This document shows, piece after piece, positions 44,146-52,500 of a stretch of DNA of 64,000 nucleotides. The stretch comes from Desulfomicrobium sp. UBA5193. Its GTDB lineage: Bacteria > Desulfobacterota > Desulfovibrionia > Desulfovibrionales > Desulfomicrobiaceae. Every line of letters begins with the position of its first letter. Position 1 is the first letter of the stretch. The notes under the pieces were generated by a model that searched no databases, was not told where the DNA came from, and saw nothing but the letters and a program-made list of their open reading frames with translations. The stretch covers positions 17,697 through 81,696 of the forward strand of contig DHWB01000012.1 in assembly GCA_002412965.1 (NCBI GenBank), written 5' to 3'. Made by a program: the position numbers and the translations under genes.

Positions 44146-45150
44146 TCAGAGAACCGGAAAGCACTCCACTGCCGCAGGGGGAATCTCGGCCTGCACCAGA
44201 TCACCGACCCCCAGGCCTGAAGCCCGAAAATCCGCAAGCCGCATCTGCACGCGCAAAGGGCGACCCAAATTCACACTCAGGGAGACCATCTCTCCTTCGA
44301 GCCGGACCTTGGACAGCGGGCCGCGATTTGGTCCCGGATCGAGAGCCTTGCTCAGGAACACAGCCTCCGAATCGATGACCACTCTGACCCGGCCCGGCTC
44401 ACACTTCGGAGCCGGGACGCAAAAGCCCTCTGAAATCCGGCACCATCCCTGCCCACCTTCGATGCTGAACATTCCTGCATACGAGTTGCGTGCGAAACGA
44501 GTGGCCAGTTTCCCGTCCTCCAGATAAATGACGCGAGGGCACAGCGACCAGGCCTGAGAGCGATTGTGCGTGCAGAGCACGATGGTGGTCTCTCCCCGGT
44601 CACGCAGTTCGGCCACGATCTGCTCGATGATGACCCGGTTATGGGTGTCAACGCTGGCCGTGGGTTCGTCCAGAAGAAGAACCTTGGGATGATTGGCAAG
44701 GGCGCGGGCAATGGCCACGCGCTGGGTTTCCCCCCCGGAAAGGCGCGGGGCGTAAGATTCGGCCAGATGGGTCAAGCCCACGAGATCAAGCGCCTCATCG
44801 ACCAAATGGTTGCGCCGAACCTTGTCCACCCCGCGGATTGCCAGACCATAGCCCACGTTTTCGCGCACGCTGCAGCTGAACATGACCGGATGCTGCTCCA
44901 CCAGCGCGACCTTGCGGCGCAGAGGTCGCAGGAAGCTCTCTTTCCAGACCACGGCCTCCCCTTCAAAGCTGATATCCCCTGTGTGAGGCGGACTCAAAAA
45001 GGCCAGGATGCCAAGCAGGGTGGACTTGCCTGCCCCATTGGGTCCCTGCAGCGAGTAGGTCAGCCCCTTCTCGATCTGGAGACGCGAGAGGTCGAGCACG
45101 ACCCGCCCATCATAGGCGACTCGCACATCACGCAGATCAAAGATGCTCAT
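44146..45150 (-). CDS. tupC: Tungstate ABC transporter ATPase
   Basis: 334 aa. Walker A GPNGAGKST, Q-loop VEQHP, signature LSGGETQRVAIARAL, Walker B VLLLDEPTAS and switch His in CTHNRS. A C-terminal extension of about 110 residues (from about 225) resembles a regulatory beta domain with a TOBE-like part. The gene overlaps tupB by 4 bp. Energises uptake of tungstate (or molybdate) with TupA and TupB. Confidence 0.88.
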   Translation of the reverse strand: MSIFDLRDVRVAYDGRVVLDLSRLQIEKGLTYSLQGPNGAGKSTLLGILAFLSPPHTGDISFEGEAVVWKESFLRPLRRKVALVEQHPVMFSCSVRENVGYGLAIRGVDKVRRNHLVDEALDLVGLTHLAESYAPRLSGGETQRVAIARALANHPKVLLLDEPTASVDTHNRVIIEQIVAELRDRGETTIVLCTHNRSQAWSLCPRVIYLEDGKLATRFARNSYAGMFSIEGGQGWCRISEGFCVPAPKCEPGRVRVVIDSEAVFLSKALDPGPNRGPLSKVRLEGEMVSLSVNLGRPLRVQMRLADFRASGLGVGDLVQAEIPPAAVECFPVL

Positions 45151-45839
45151 CGCTGGGTCCTCCCCTGCACGTAGCCCAGCAGCGTGTTCACTGCCAGACT
45201 GATGGCCAGAAGCACCAGGCCCAAAGCCAGGGCAAGGACAAATTCACCCTTGTCGTATTCAAGCGCCATGGCGGTGGTCATGGTCCGGGTGAAGCCCCTG
45301 GCGTTGCCGCCAAGCATCATGGAGATGCCGATCTCGGAAATGACGCGTCCAAAGGCGGCCACAATGGCGGCGATGATGCTGAAGCGGGCTTCACGCAGAA
45401 CCACCAGGGCCACCTGCCAGGGAGACGCGCCCAAGGTCAGGGCGGTACGCCGGTAGCGGTCATCGATGCGCGCCACGGCGGCAACCGTGAAAGCAATGAT
45501 GATGGGCGTAATGAGGATGATCTGGCCGAATATCATGGCCTTCTGGGTATAGAGCCAGCCCAGGGACCCGAAGACCCCTCGCCTTGAAAGCAGGGAATAG
45601 ACCAAAAGACCGATGACCACGGTCGGCAAGGCCAGCATGGTATTGAAAAAAGTGATGGTCGCCTGCTTGCCGCGAAAACGCGTGATGGCAATCAGAAATC
45701 CGGCTGGCACGCCGACGACGCACGCGGCCAGAGTGGACCAGAAGCTGACGTTCAAGGACACCCCGACAATAAGCAGCAACTCGGGATTGAACTCGAGTAA
45801 AAGACTGAGCGCAGCCGACAGACTCTCCCAAAAAAACAT
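45147..45839 (-). CDS. tupB: Tungstate ABC transporter permease
   Basis: 230-aa inner-membrane protein with about five to six hydrophobic segments and the ABC permease EAA-like loop (TLGASPWQVALVVLREARFSI) that contacts the ATPase. The GRVISEIGISMMLGGN segment is characteristic of the Tup/Wtp permease group. A terminator-like hairpin separates it from tupA. Confidence 0.88.
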   Translation of the reverse strand: MFFWESLSAALSLLLEFNPELLLIVGVSLNVSFWSTLAACVVGVPAGFLIAITRFRGKQATITFFNTMLALPTVVIGLLVYSLLSRRGVFGSLGWLYTQKAMIFGQIILITPIIIAFTVAAVARIDDRYRRTALTLGASPWQVALVVLREARFSIIAAIVAAFGRVISEIGISMMLGGNARGFTRTMTTAMALEYDKGEFVLALALGLVLLAISLAVNTLLGYVQGRTQR

Positions 45840-45865
45840 GCCCGCACCCCGAAAAGAACGACTTG

Positions 45866-45898
45866 AAAAAAAATCGGCCCGCTGCTGGAGCGGGCCGT
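45866..45898 (-). terminator. Intra-operon terminator/attenuator between tupA and tupB
   Basis: Minus-strand stem CGGCCCGCT / AGCGGGCCG with a 5-nt loop and a run of T, located 65 nt after the tupA stop and 27 nt before the tupB start. Expected to lower tupBC transcription relative to tupA. Confidence 0.8.
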
Positions 45899-45964
45899 TT
45901 CAACTACACTTCACCGCCCGAAAGCGCAACAAAGACGCACGCTGCCGTTTTTGGCAGCCCTTGC

Positions 45965-46837
45965 CTACTTTGCGTCGGGGAAGAAGAGCTGCTTGTCAAG
46001 CAACTTGAAGTCACCGATGACTTTCTGTCCGCGCTCCGACACCAACCACTTGGCGAACGTGTCGGCCAGATCGAATCTGACATGGGGATGCTTCTCTGGA
46101 TTGACCGGAATCACTCCATAGGGATTGAAAAGCGCCTTATCGCCTTCGCTGATGGCTTCAAGCTGCAGGCCTTCCGGGCGGCCGTACTTGTACTGCACAT
46201 AGGTGCCACGGTCGGTGATGGTGTAGCCCTGCTTTTCTTCGGCAAAGGTCAGAGTCTTGCCCATGCCCTGGCCGATGGACATGTACGCCTTCATCTGCTC
46301 GGGATGAACAGCCTTGAACTTCACTTCCTTGTCCTTGGCCTTGAAGACCGCGTCCTCTTCCTTGAGCGGCAGACCGGCAGCCTTCCACAGCTCCTGCTCC
46401 TTGGCATGGGTGCCGCTGTCGTCGCCGCGAGACACGAAGACCGCTTCGGAGAGGGCGATCTTCTTCATGGCCTGGGTTGCATCGCCGCCTTTGGCGCCGG
46501 CAGGGTCAGCCGCGGGACCGATGATCAGAAAATCGTTGTACATGACGTAATAGCGCTTGGTGCCGAACCCGTCGGCCACGAATTTCTCTTCCCGGGCCGG
46601 ATCATGCACGAAGATCACGTCCACGTTGCCGTCCACGCCGTCGCGAATGGCCGCGCCCGTACCCTTGGCCACGACCTTGACATCAATGCCGGTGTCCTTT
46701 TTGAACTCAGGCAGCAGAACCTCAAGTAAACCCGACGACTCCGTGCTGGTGGTGGTGGACATCTTGAGCACTTTATCCTGGGCCACACTCACGACCGGCA
46801 AAGCCAGCAGAACGAGCAACAACAAAAGTTTTTTCAT
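45965..46837 (-). CDS. tupA: Tungstate ABC transporter substrate-binding protein
   Basis: 290-aa periplasmic protein, signal peptide residues 1-19 (MKKLLLLLVLLALPVVSVAQ boundary), then the TupA signature TTTSTESSGLL, AIRDGVDGNVDVIFVHDPA and VFVSRGDDSGTHAKE. These residues bind the oxyanion in TupA homologues, which strongly prefer tungstate over molybdate. Ribosome site GGAGGAAGT. First gene of tupABC and likely regulated by the TunR homologue at 35585. The upstream region has two direct ATAGGT elements 16 bp apart, of unknown role. Confidence 0.9.
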   Translation of the reverse strand: MKKLLLLLVLLALPVVSVAQDKVLKMSTTTSTESSGLLEVLLPEFKKDTGIDVKVVAKGTGAAIRDGVDGNVDVIFVHDPAREEKFVADGFGTKRYYVMYNDFLIIGPAADPAGAKGGDATQAMKKIALSEAVFVSRGDDSGTHAKEQELWKAAGLPLKEEDAVFKAKDKEVKFKAVHPEQMKAYMSIGQGMGKTLTFAEEKQGYTITDRGTYVQYKYGRPEGLQLEAISEGDKALFNPYGVIPVNPEKHPHVRFDLADTFAKWLVSERGQKVIGDFKLLDKQLFFPDAK

Positions 46838-46927
46838 ACTTCCTCCGTATAGGTGAATATTGACATAGGTAGATATCCATATGCCAATCGAGACACAAGA
46901 ACAAGGAGGAAGCGCTCCTGGACTTCG

Positions 46928-47500
46928 TCAATTGAGGATGGTTTTCACCGACGGCTGAACGCCACCACCCCCGCTTTGAGGCTTTGGCTGCCGGATATTC
47001 GTCAGGGTAAAATCGGACGAAGCCAGGGCCACGCCGTCACTGGCGCGCAATACCCGCACGTTGACGTAAATTTGGCGCTCGATGAGCGTGTAGGTCCCAA
47101 CCAGAACGGAATAGGCGGACGCATCGGCATTGATTTCCCCCAGGTTACGGGACAGGGCAAAGACCCCGCCTCCGGGATCGACGCGCAGCTGATCTGATCG
47201 CAGCTGGATCTCGGTCAGGGAGTACCCGAGCTGGCTCAGCCGGGAAGCGACCTGTTCGGACAGAAGCCGGCCAAGGTCATTGGTGCTTTCCACGTTGGCG
47301 GAATCCACGAAAGCAGCTGCCAGCATGGGATAACCGGGCACCTCGCTCCCGGAAAGCTGCCCGTGCAGATGATCGGCGGCCTTGTAGGACAGAGGCAGCA
47401 GCTGGGGCGTTTCGGGCTTTGCAGCCGCGCCGAACATGAAAGGATGGTTCGCGCAAGCGCAAAGAAATATGCTGGCAAGTAAAATATACAGTTTGGACAT
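46928..47500 (-). CDS. FlgO-family outer membrane lipoprotein
   Basis: 190 aa from the ATG at 47500 with GGAGGA upstream. Lipoprotein signal (FLCAC, Cys about residue 14-16). The FlgO-type domain carries AAAFVDSANVESTNDLGRLL, AYSVLVGTYTLIERQIYVNVRVL. FlgO proteins are flagellar-associated outer membrane proteins in vibrios; here no flagellar genes are adjacent, so the function may be general envelope. Divergent from a second FlgO-like pair. Confidence 0.78.
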   Translation of the reverse strand: MSKLYILLASIFLCACANHPFMFGAAAKPETPQLLPLSYKAADHLHGQLSGSEVPGYPMLAAAFVDSANVESTNDLGRLLSEQVASRLSQLGYSLTEIQLRSDQLRVDPGGGVFALSRNLGEINADASAYSVLVGTYTLIERQIYVNVRVLRASDGVALASSDFTLTNIRQPKPQSGGGGVQPSVKTILN

Positions 47501-47638
47501 GGCCGATCCTCCGGAGAAAAATGCCGACTGCGAAATGCAAAGCATGCCCCGTGCCAAGTTCCGTCGAAGATGGCTTAAGTTTTTCCGGCAGCGGCCGATA
47601 TCCTGATTATGGACATAACCAACATCAAGGATTCCGCC

Positions 47639-48331
47639 ATGCGCATCGCCGCCACCCTTGCCCTTGCGGCTCTGGGACTTTTGACCGCCTGCTCGTCGGT
47701 CAGCGTCATTTCCGGCCAATCTTCGCAGATGGTCACCGCCCAGGCCCCCCTCTCGCGAGGATACCTGCTCAGCACCCAACCCAAGATGCAGGCCATGGCC
47801 CATTGGGACCAGCTGGCGCTCAAGGTGGCCGAGAGCTGCGGCACGGCCCTCGATCATTTTTATCCCGATGAAAATGTGCGTGTGTATGTGGCACCGCTCG
47901 GCACAACGCCCTTTGCCAAAGCCTATCGCGAGTCCCTGCTGACCGGCCTCGTGGCTTACGGCGTTCCCATCGCCTTCGAGCCCGATGGCGCCGCCATTCT
48001 GGAAGTCAATCTGGAATACGTCACACATCGGCGCACCCTGGAAAAGTCCTCCAAGGGCTCCCGCCTTGTGGTGGAGCCGGGATTCACCCAGCGAAAGAAT
48101 GAGAAAGGCAAATACGAAAAGGTGCCCGTGGTGGCCGAGGAAAGCGGATATTTTGACGCGCAAACCCCGGACTCGGAAATCCAGATCAACTCCGCCCTCG
48201 TTCACCGGGGCTCATATCTGTATCGCGACTCAAGCATTTTCTACGTCGACGGCTCGGACTGGGCCCACTACCAGCAGAACGCGCCCCAAGGCAGCGTGGA
48301 TCTCAAACGTTTCTCCCTGGTGAATAAATGA
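47639..48331 (+). CDS. Hypothetical lipoprotein next to FlgO-like genes
   Basis: 230 aa from the ATG at 47639; lipobox LLTAC (Cys about residue 18). The mature region (SRGYLLSTQPKMQAMAHWDQL, RVYVAPLGTTPFAKAYRESL, EVNLEYVTH) looks like a periplasmic/outer-membrane assembly lipoprotein with a C-terminal DLKRFSLVNK. No firm family. Overlaps the following FlgO-like gene by 4 bp (ATGA) and is divergent from the upstream FlgO gene, suggesting a functional trio. Confidence 0.75.
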   Translation: MRIAATLALAALGLLTACSSVSVISGQSSQMVTAQAPLSRGYLLSTQPKMQAMAHWDQLALKVAESCGTALDHFYPDENVRVYVAPLGTTPFAKAYRESLLTGLVAYGVPIAFEPDGAAILEVNLEYVTHRRTLEKSSKGSRLVVEPGFTQRKNEKGKYEKVPVVAEESGYFDAQTPDSEIQINSALVHRGSYLYRDSSIFYVDGSDWAHYQQNAPQGSVDLKRFSLVNK

Positions 48332-49083
48332 TTCGCGGCATTCTGATCCTGACCATCCTGCTGTGCACGGTTCCCGCATGGGGTCACGCCCAGTGCGGAG
48401 AATCGCGCATCGACGCGATCAGCTCGGCCCTCGCCGAAAGTCTGGTTGAAAACCTCCAGGTCCGACTGGATCGCACCGCGCCCATCATGACCGCGCCCTT
48501 TGCCGATCTACACGGACCAAAGCACACCTCCCCGCTCGGACGCCTCCTGGCCGAAGAGATAGGCAACGCGCTCTTCCGCTACGGGTATCGCATCGCCGAC
48601 CCGCGCGTGTTCATGCCAACCCCGTACTCTCTCAAGGAGCACGGGGAGACCGCCCTGGCCGTAGATCCAGACCAGGCGGGCGCCGCGACGGGCGCGCAGA
48701 TCATGCTGACTGGCACCTACGCCCTGGCCGACGGCGGGCTGCGCATTTCCGCCCGCCTCGTGAATGTCGCGGACCGCTCCGTCCTGACCGCGGCCAGCTG
48801 CCGGTTACGCCTCACAGAAGAAGTACAGCTCCTCCTCGCCTCGTCTTCGCCCGCAGCCAAAACGCAGGCGCCGCCCGCCCGACTGCTCGACCTCAAGAAC
48901 AAGGCCGACGTCAAACGCGTGCAACAGGCCCTGGCCGCGCAGGGCCTTAATACGGGAAAGATCGACGGCGTGTGGGGCAAGAAATCCAAGGCCGCGCTGC
49001 TCCGCTTCCGTGCGTCCCTGGCCATGCCCGCAACCTCGGCCTGGGATTTGGCCACCCAAAACGCCCTGCTGCCTGCATCCTAA
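48328..49083 (+). CDS. Exported FlgO-like protein with C-terminal peptidoglycan-binding domain
   Basis: 251 aa. Signal peptide residues 1 to about 21 (HAQ). FlgO-type domain (about 50-165) with TAPFADLHGPKHTSPLGRLL and AQIMLTGTYALADGGLRISARLV, then a peptidoglycan-binding-1-like domain (about 185-250: VKRVQQALAAQGLNTGKIDG, KKSKAALLRFR). It could link the outer envelope to the cell wall. Translationally coupled to the preceding lipoprotein. Confidence 0.8.
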   Translation: MIRGILILTILLCTVPAWGHAQCGESRIDAISSALAESLVENLQVRLDRTAPIMTAPFADLHGPKHTSPLGRLLAEEIGNALFRYGYRIADPRVFMPTPYSLKEHGETALAVDPDQAGAATGAQIMLTGTYALADGGLRISARLVNVADRSVLTAASCRLRLTEEVQLLLASSSPAAKTQAPPARLLDLKNKADVKRVQQALAAQGLNTGKIDGVWGKKSKAALLRFRASLAMPATSAWDLATQNALLPAS

Positions 49084-49231
49084 AGCCCCTCGCAACCTGC
49101 TCGCGCCCAAAACTCCACACAAAACAATCGTCATCATTTTACTTGACGAGCAGACTATTCGTGCCTAGTTGAGCTTCGCTACAAAACGTCATTCGCAAAA
49201 TTTAACATATTTCTGAATATCGAGGCTCATC

Positions 49232-49384
49232 ATGCGTGAAATCACCGTGTTTTTGCACACCCAAAAAATCCAGCGTCCCGAACCGATTATCTCCAACGCG
49301 ATCATGCGTCTGGCTGGCGGCGTCCGGTCCGCCTTGAGCGTTCTTGCGCACGGCTTGCGCCGCTCCCCTTCCACCGGAAGATAA
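49232..49384 (+). CDS. Possible 50-aa small protein
   Basis: ATG at 49232 with GAGG 6 nt upstream opens a 50-codon frame (MREITVFLHTQKIQRPE...; ends RRSPSTGR) that stops 13 bp before a strong bidirectional terminator. The product would be basic with a central amphipathic helix (AIMRLAGGVRSALSVLAHGL). No family recognised. The frame fits the gene-free stretch well but conservation cannot be judged here. Confidence 0.45.
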   Translation: MREITVFLHTQKIQRPEPIISNAIMRLAGGVRSALSVLAHGLRRSPSTGR

Positions 49385-49396
49385 GAACTCAGCGCC

Positions 49397-49445
49397 ATAA
49401 AAGAAAACGGCCGGGTTGCGATGCAGCCCGGCCGTTTTCTTTTAT
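49397..49445 (-). terminator. Bidirectional terminator downstream of nrdD
   Basis: Near-perfect palindrome AAAAGAAAACGGCCGGG / CCCGGCCGTTTTCTTTT with an 11-nt loop; functional for nrdD on the minus strand and for the small plus-strand frame. Confidence 0.9.
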
Positions 49446-49457
49446 GGTCGTCAAAGC

Positions 49458-51518
49458 CTACTGCGCAAAGCAGGAGGCCTGGGAATATTCCACCCGATCC
49501 TTGTATTCCGACTGCTTGCCCTTGTTCCACATCTTCACCGGACGGTAATAGCCCACCACGCGGGTGTACACTTCCGTCTCCTGACCACAGTTCGGGCAGG
49601 TGATCTGCTCGCCGGTCAGATAGCCATGATCCTTGCAGATCGAAAAGGTCGGCGTGATCGAAATGTAGGGGATCTTGGTCTCGGTCAGGGCGCGCACGAT
49701 GAAGCTCTTGAGCGCGGCGATGTCCGGCACCGATTCGCCCAGAAAGCTGTGGAACACGGTGCCGCCGGTGTACATGGGCTGCAGGCGGTTCTGGTGCTCC
49801 AGGGCGGAGAAGATGTCCGAAGTATGCCCCACCGGGAGCAGGGTCGAGTTGGTGTAGTAGGGCACCCCGTTTCCGGAGGCATGGATGTCCGCATACAGTT
49901 TCTTGTCGATCTTGGCCAAGCGGTAGCTGGTCCCTTCCGCCGGGGTGGCTTCGAGGTTGTAGAGATTGCCCGTTTCTTCCTGGAAGCGGACGGTCACCTC
50001 GCGCAGATGGTCCAGCGTGCGGACCATGAGCCTGGTTCCGGCGTCGGTCTCGATGCCTTTGCCAAGCAGGTTGAGACAGGCTTCGTGGCCGCCAAGGATG
50101 CCGATTGTGCTGAAATGGCTGCGAAAACCGTTCTTCAGATACCGGCTGGAAAAGGGGAACATGCCCTTGTCCATGTTGTCGGTGACCATCTTGCGCTTGA
50201 ATTCAAGGGAATCCTTGGCCAGGGACGCGTACTCGCCCACAAGGTCCAGAAAGTCTTCCTCACCCTGGGCCAGATAGGCCAGCTTGGGCAGGTTGAGGGT
50301 GACGACGCCGATGGAGCCCGTAAGGTCGCCTGCGCCAAAAAGCCCGCCGGTGCGTTTGCGCAGCTCGCGCAGATCCATCTGCAGACGGCAGCACATGGAG
50401 CGCACATCTTCAGGCTTCAGGTCGGAATTGATGAAGTTCTGGAAATACGGAACGCCGTATTTGGCCGTGAGTTTGAGGAGCAGCTCGCCGACCTCTGTGT
50501 CCCAGGGGAAGTCCGGGGTGACGTTGTAGGTCGGGATGGGGAAGGAAAAGATCCGCCCGTGATAATCGCCGACCAGCATGACCTCCAGGAAGGCCCGGTT
50601 GATCATCTCCATTTCGACGGCAAACTCGCCGTAGGTGTTGTCCTGAAGCTTGCCGCCGATGATCACCGCTTCCGAGGCGATGTGCGCCGGAGGAGCAAGG
50701 TCAAAAGTCAGGTTGGTGAACGGGCTCTGCCCGCCCCAGCGGGATGTCGTGTTCAGATTGAACACGAACTTCTGCATGGCCTGCTTGACCTCGTCGTAGG
50801 TCAGGCTGTCGTAGCGGACCAGCGGGGCCAGATAGGTGTCCACATTATTGAACGCCTGCGCGCCGGCCCATTCATTCTGCAGCGTGCCCAGAAAATTGAC
50901 CATCTGGCCCAGAGCCGCGTCAAAATGCTTCGGCGGCCCGGAAGAGCAGCGCCCTTCGAGATTGAAGCCTTCAAGCAAGAGGTCGCGTAAAGACCAGCCG
51001 GCGCAGTACCCCGCCAGGCCAAAGGACAGGTCATGGATGTGAAAATAGCCGTGTTCGTGGGCCTGCCGGACTTCCTCCGGATATTTCTCCAGGGAATAGC
51101 GGGCCTGCACGGAGCCGGAAAGATGCAGCATCAGCCCCTGAAAGGAATGCGCCATGTTGGCGTTCTCGCTGACCCGCCAATCGGACTTGTCCAGATAGCT
51201 GTCGATGGTCTCGGTCACGTCCAGAAAGGTTTCGGTCTGGCTGCGGATCGCGCGACGCTTTTCGCGATACACGATATAGCGCCGGGCGACCTGGTAGAGC
51301 CGGGACTCCATGAGCACCTGCTCCACGGTGTCCTGAACCAGCTCCTGTTCGGGTGATGGCATGCCCTCAAGCTTGGTTTCGACCTTTCCGGCCAGACGCT
51401 TGGCCAGGATCGGATCCTTGATGCCACTGGCGTTGAGGGATTTCAAAATTGCCTGGGCAATCCGGTCCACGGACCAGGACTCGACGCGGCCGTCACGTTT
51501 CACAATCTGTTGAGGCAT
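49458..51518 (-). CDS. nrdD: Anaerobic (class III) ribonucleoside-triphosphate reductase
   Basis: 686 aa. N-terminal ATP-cone (about 1-90: IVKRDGRVESWSVDRIAQAI), large catalytic barrel, zinc site cysteines near the C-terminus (SICKDHGYL, CPNCGQE) and the glycyl-radical segment RVVGYYRPVKMWNKGK, where Gly is the radical site. Oxygen-sensitive, B12-independent, activated by NrdG encoded just upstream. Ribosome site precedes the ATG at 51518. Under a cobalamin riboswitch with nrdG. Confidence 0.97.
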   Translation of the reverse strand: MPQQIVKRDGRVESWSVDRIAQAILKSLNASGIKDPILAKRLAGKVETKLEGMPSPEQELVQDTVEQVLMESRLYQVARRYIVYREKRRAIRSQTETFLDVTETIDSYLDKSDWRVSENANMAHSFQGLMLHLSGSVQARYSLEKYPEEVRQAHEHGYFHIHDLSFGLAGYCAGWSLRDLLLEGFNLEGRCSSGPPKHFDAALGQMVNFLGTLQNEWAGAQAFNNVDTYLAPLVRYDSLTYDEVKQAMQKFVFNLNTTSRWGGQSPFTNLTFDLAPPAHIASEAVIIGGKLQDNTYGEFAVEMEMINRAFLEVMLVGDYHGRIFSFPIPTYNVTPDFPWDTEVGELLLKLTAKYGVPYFQNFINSDLKPEDVRSMCCRLQMDLRELRKRTGGLFGAGDLTGSIGVVTLNLPKLAYLAQGEEDFLDLVGEYASLAKDSLEFKRKMVTDNMDKGMFPFSSRYLKNGFRSHFSTIGILGGHEACLNLLGKGIETDAGTRLMVRTLDHLREVTVRFQEETGNLYNLEATPAEGTSYRLAKIDKKLYADIHASGNGVPYYTNSTLLPVGHTSDIFSALEHQNRLQPMYTGGTVFHSFLGESVPDIAALKSFIVRALTETKIPYISITPTFSICKDHGYLTGEQITCPNCGQETEVYTRVVGYYRPVKMWNKGKQSEYKDRVEYSQASCFAQ

Positions 51519-51551
51519 GAATACTCCAAAATAATTCGGTCGAATTGAGAA

Positions 51552-52190
51552 TCAGGAAACATCGTCACTGTTGCGAGGGGACACATACTCCTGGAAATGC
51601 AGGGGCAGATCTTCCGGAACCTGGGCTCTGGTGGCCTCCAGGTCCGTGGGCGACAGGGAGGGGACCTTGGTGCAGCGGAAATATATCTGTCCGGGATGCT
51701 GCCTGGCCAGGTCAAAGACTTGGCTAAGGGCATCACGGGCCATTTCCGCGTCCATGCCTTGTCCGGTGAGCCCCGGATACAAGGACCACGGTCCTTTGAC
51801 ATCCACAGCCAGGGTCTGGACCAAACCGCCACGCAGCAGCCGCGCCAGGACATCGGGCGCGGAACCGTTGGAGTCCAGTTTGACCGGCAACCCGGTCGTG
51901 GCCAGATCCGCAAGCAGATCATCCAGTCCGGCCACGCACGTCGGCTCGCCTCCCGAGAGGGTGATCCCGTCCAGCCAGCGCTTGCGGCGTCGCAGATCTG
52001 CCAGGACCGTTTCACGGTTCAGGCTCGGCAGAGATTTCCATTTCCAGGCCAGGGACGCATTGTGACAAGTCGGACAGCGCAAATTGCAGCCTCCGGCAAA
52101 AAGCACGCACGTGATTTTGCCCGGCCAGTCGCAAAGACTTACCGGCACCATGCCGCGCACGCGTTCCCAAGGCGGGATCGTGTCAGCCAT
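51552..52190 (-). CDS. nrdG: Anaerobic ribonucleotide reductase-activating protein (radical SAM)
   Basis: 212 aa from the ATG at 52190; the longer frame reads through the riboswitch. Radical-SAM motif CX3CX2C at residues 35, 39, 42 (CNLRCPTC), then ITLSGGEPT. Generates the glycyl radical on NrdD. It begins about 80 nt after the cobalamin aptamer and is 33 bp upstream of nrdD. Confidence 0.93.
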   Translation of the reverse strand: MADTIPPWERVRGMVPVSLCDWPGKITCVLFAGGCNLRCPTCHNASLAWKWKSLPSLNRETVLADLRRRKRWLDGITLSGGEPTCVAGLDDLLADLATTGLPVKLDSNGSAPDVLARLLRGGLVQTLAVDVKGPWSLYPGLTGQGMDAEMARDALSQVFDLARQHPGQIYFRCTKVPSLSPTDLEATRAQVPEDLPLHFQEYVSPRNSDDVS

Positions 52191-52267
52191 GTTCGCTCGA
52201 AGTAGGTGTGATGTTTTTCTGAATATCCCAACACCCTGCATCCGCGTGCAGAGGGTTAAGAGAAATT

Positions 52268-52403
52268 CTTCAGGCAGGTTTTCTGGCTTGCCCGCCGCGC
52301 ACCGCCTTCCCGAAGGAACGGGAGAGGGTCTTTGACACGCGGCATCTGGGGTTACAGTGGCGGGACCGCCCCGGACTCGCACCGGGTTCCCTTGCACCTG
52401 AAG
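52268..52403 (-). ncRNA. Cobalamin riboswitch upstream of nrdG-nrdD
   Basis: Read on the minus strand: closing stem CTTCAGG (52397-52403) / CCTGAAG (52268-52274), AAGGGAACCCGGTGCGAGTCCGG, the conserved GGTCCCGCCACTGTAA core, and the B12 box GCAAGCCAGAAAACCTGCC. All hallmark cobalamin aptamer elements are present. A downstream hairpin (ACCCTCTGCA / TGCAGGGT, about 52230-52258) lies between aptamer and nrdG start without a U-run, so control may be translational. Confidence 0.95.
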
Positions 52404-52500
52404 TAGCTTTTGCAGAACAGGCAAATCTTTAGGCCATCCTCGCGGCAGGAGCAACCAAAACCTTTTCCACAGGGGCACCTGCGCGTTGTGGAAGAGCGTT

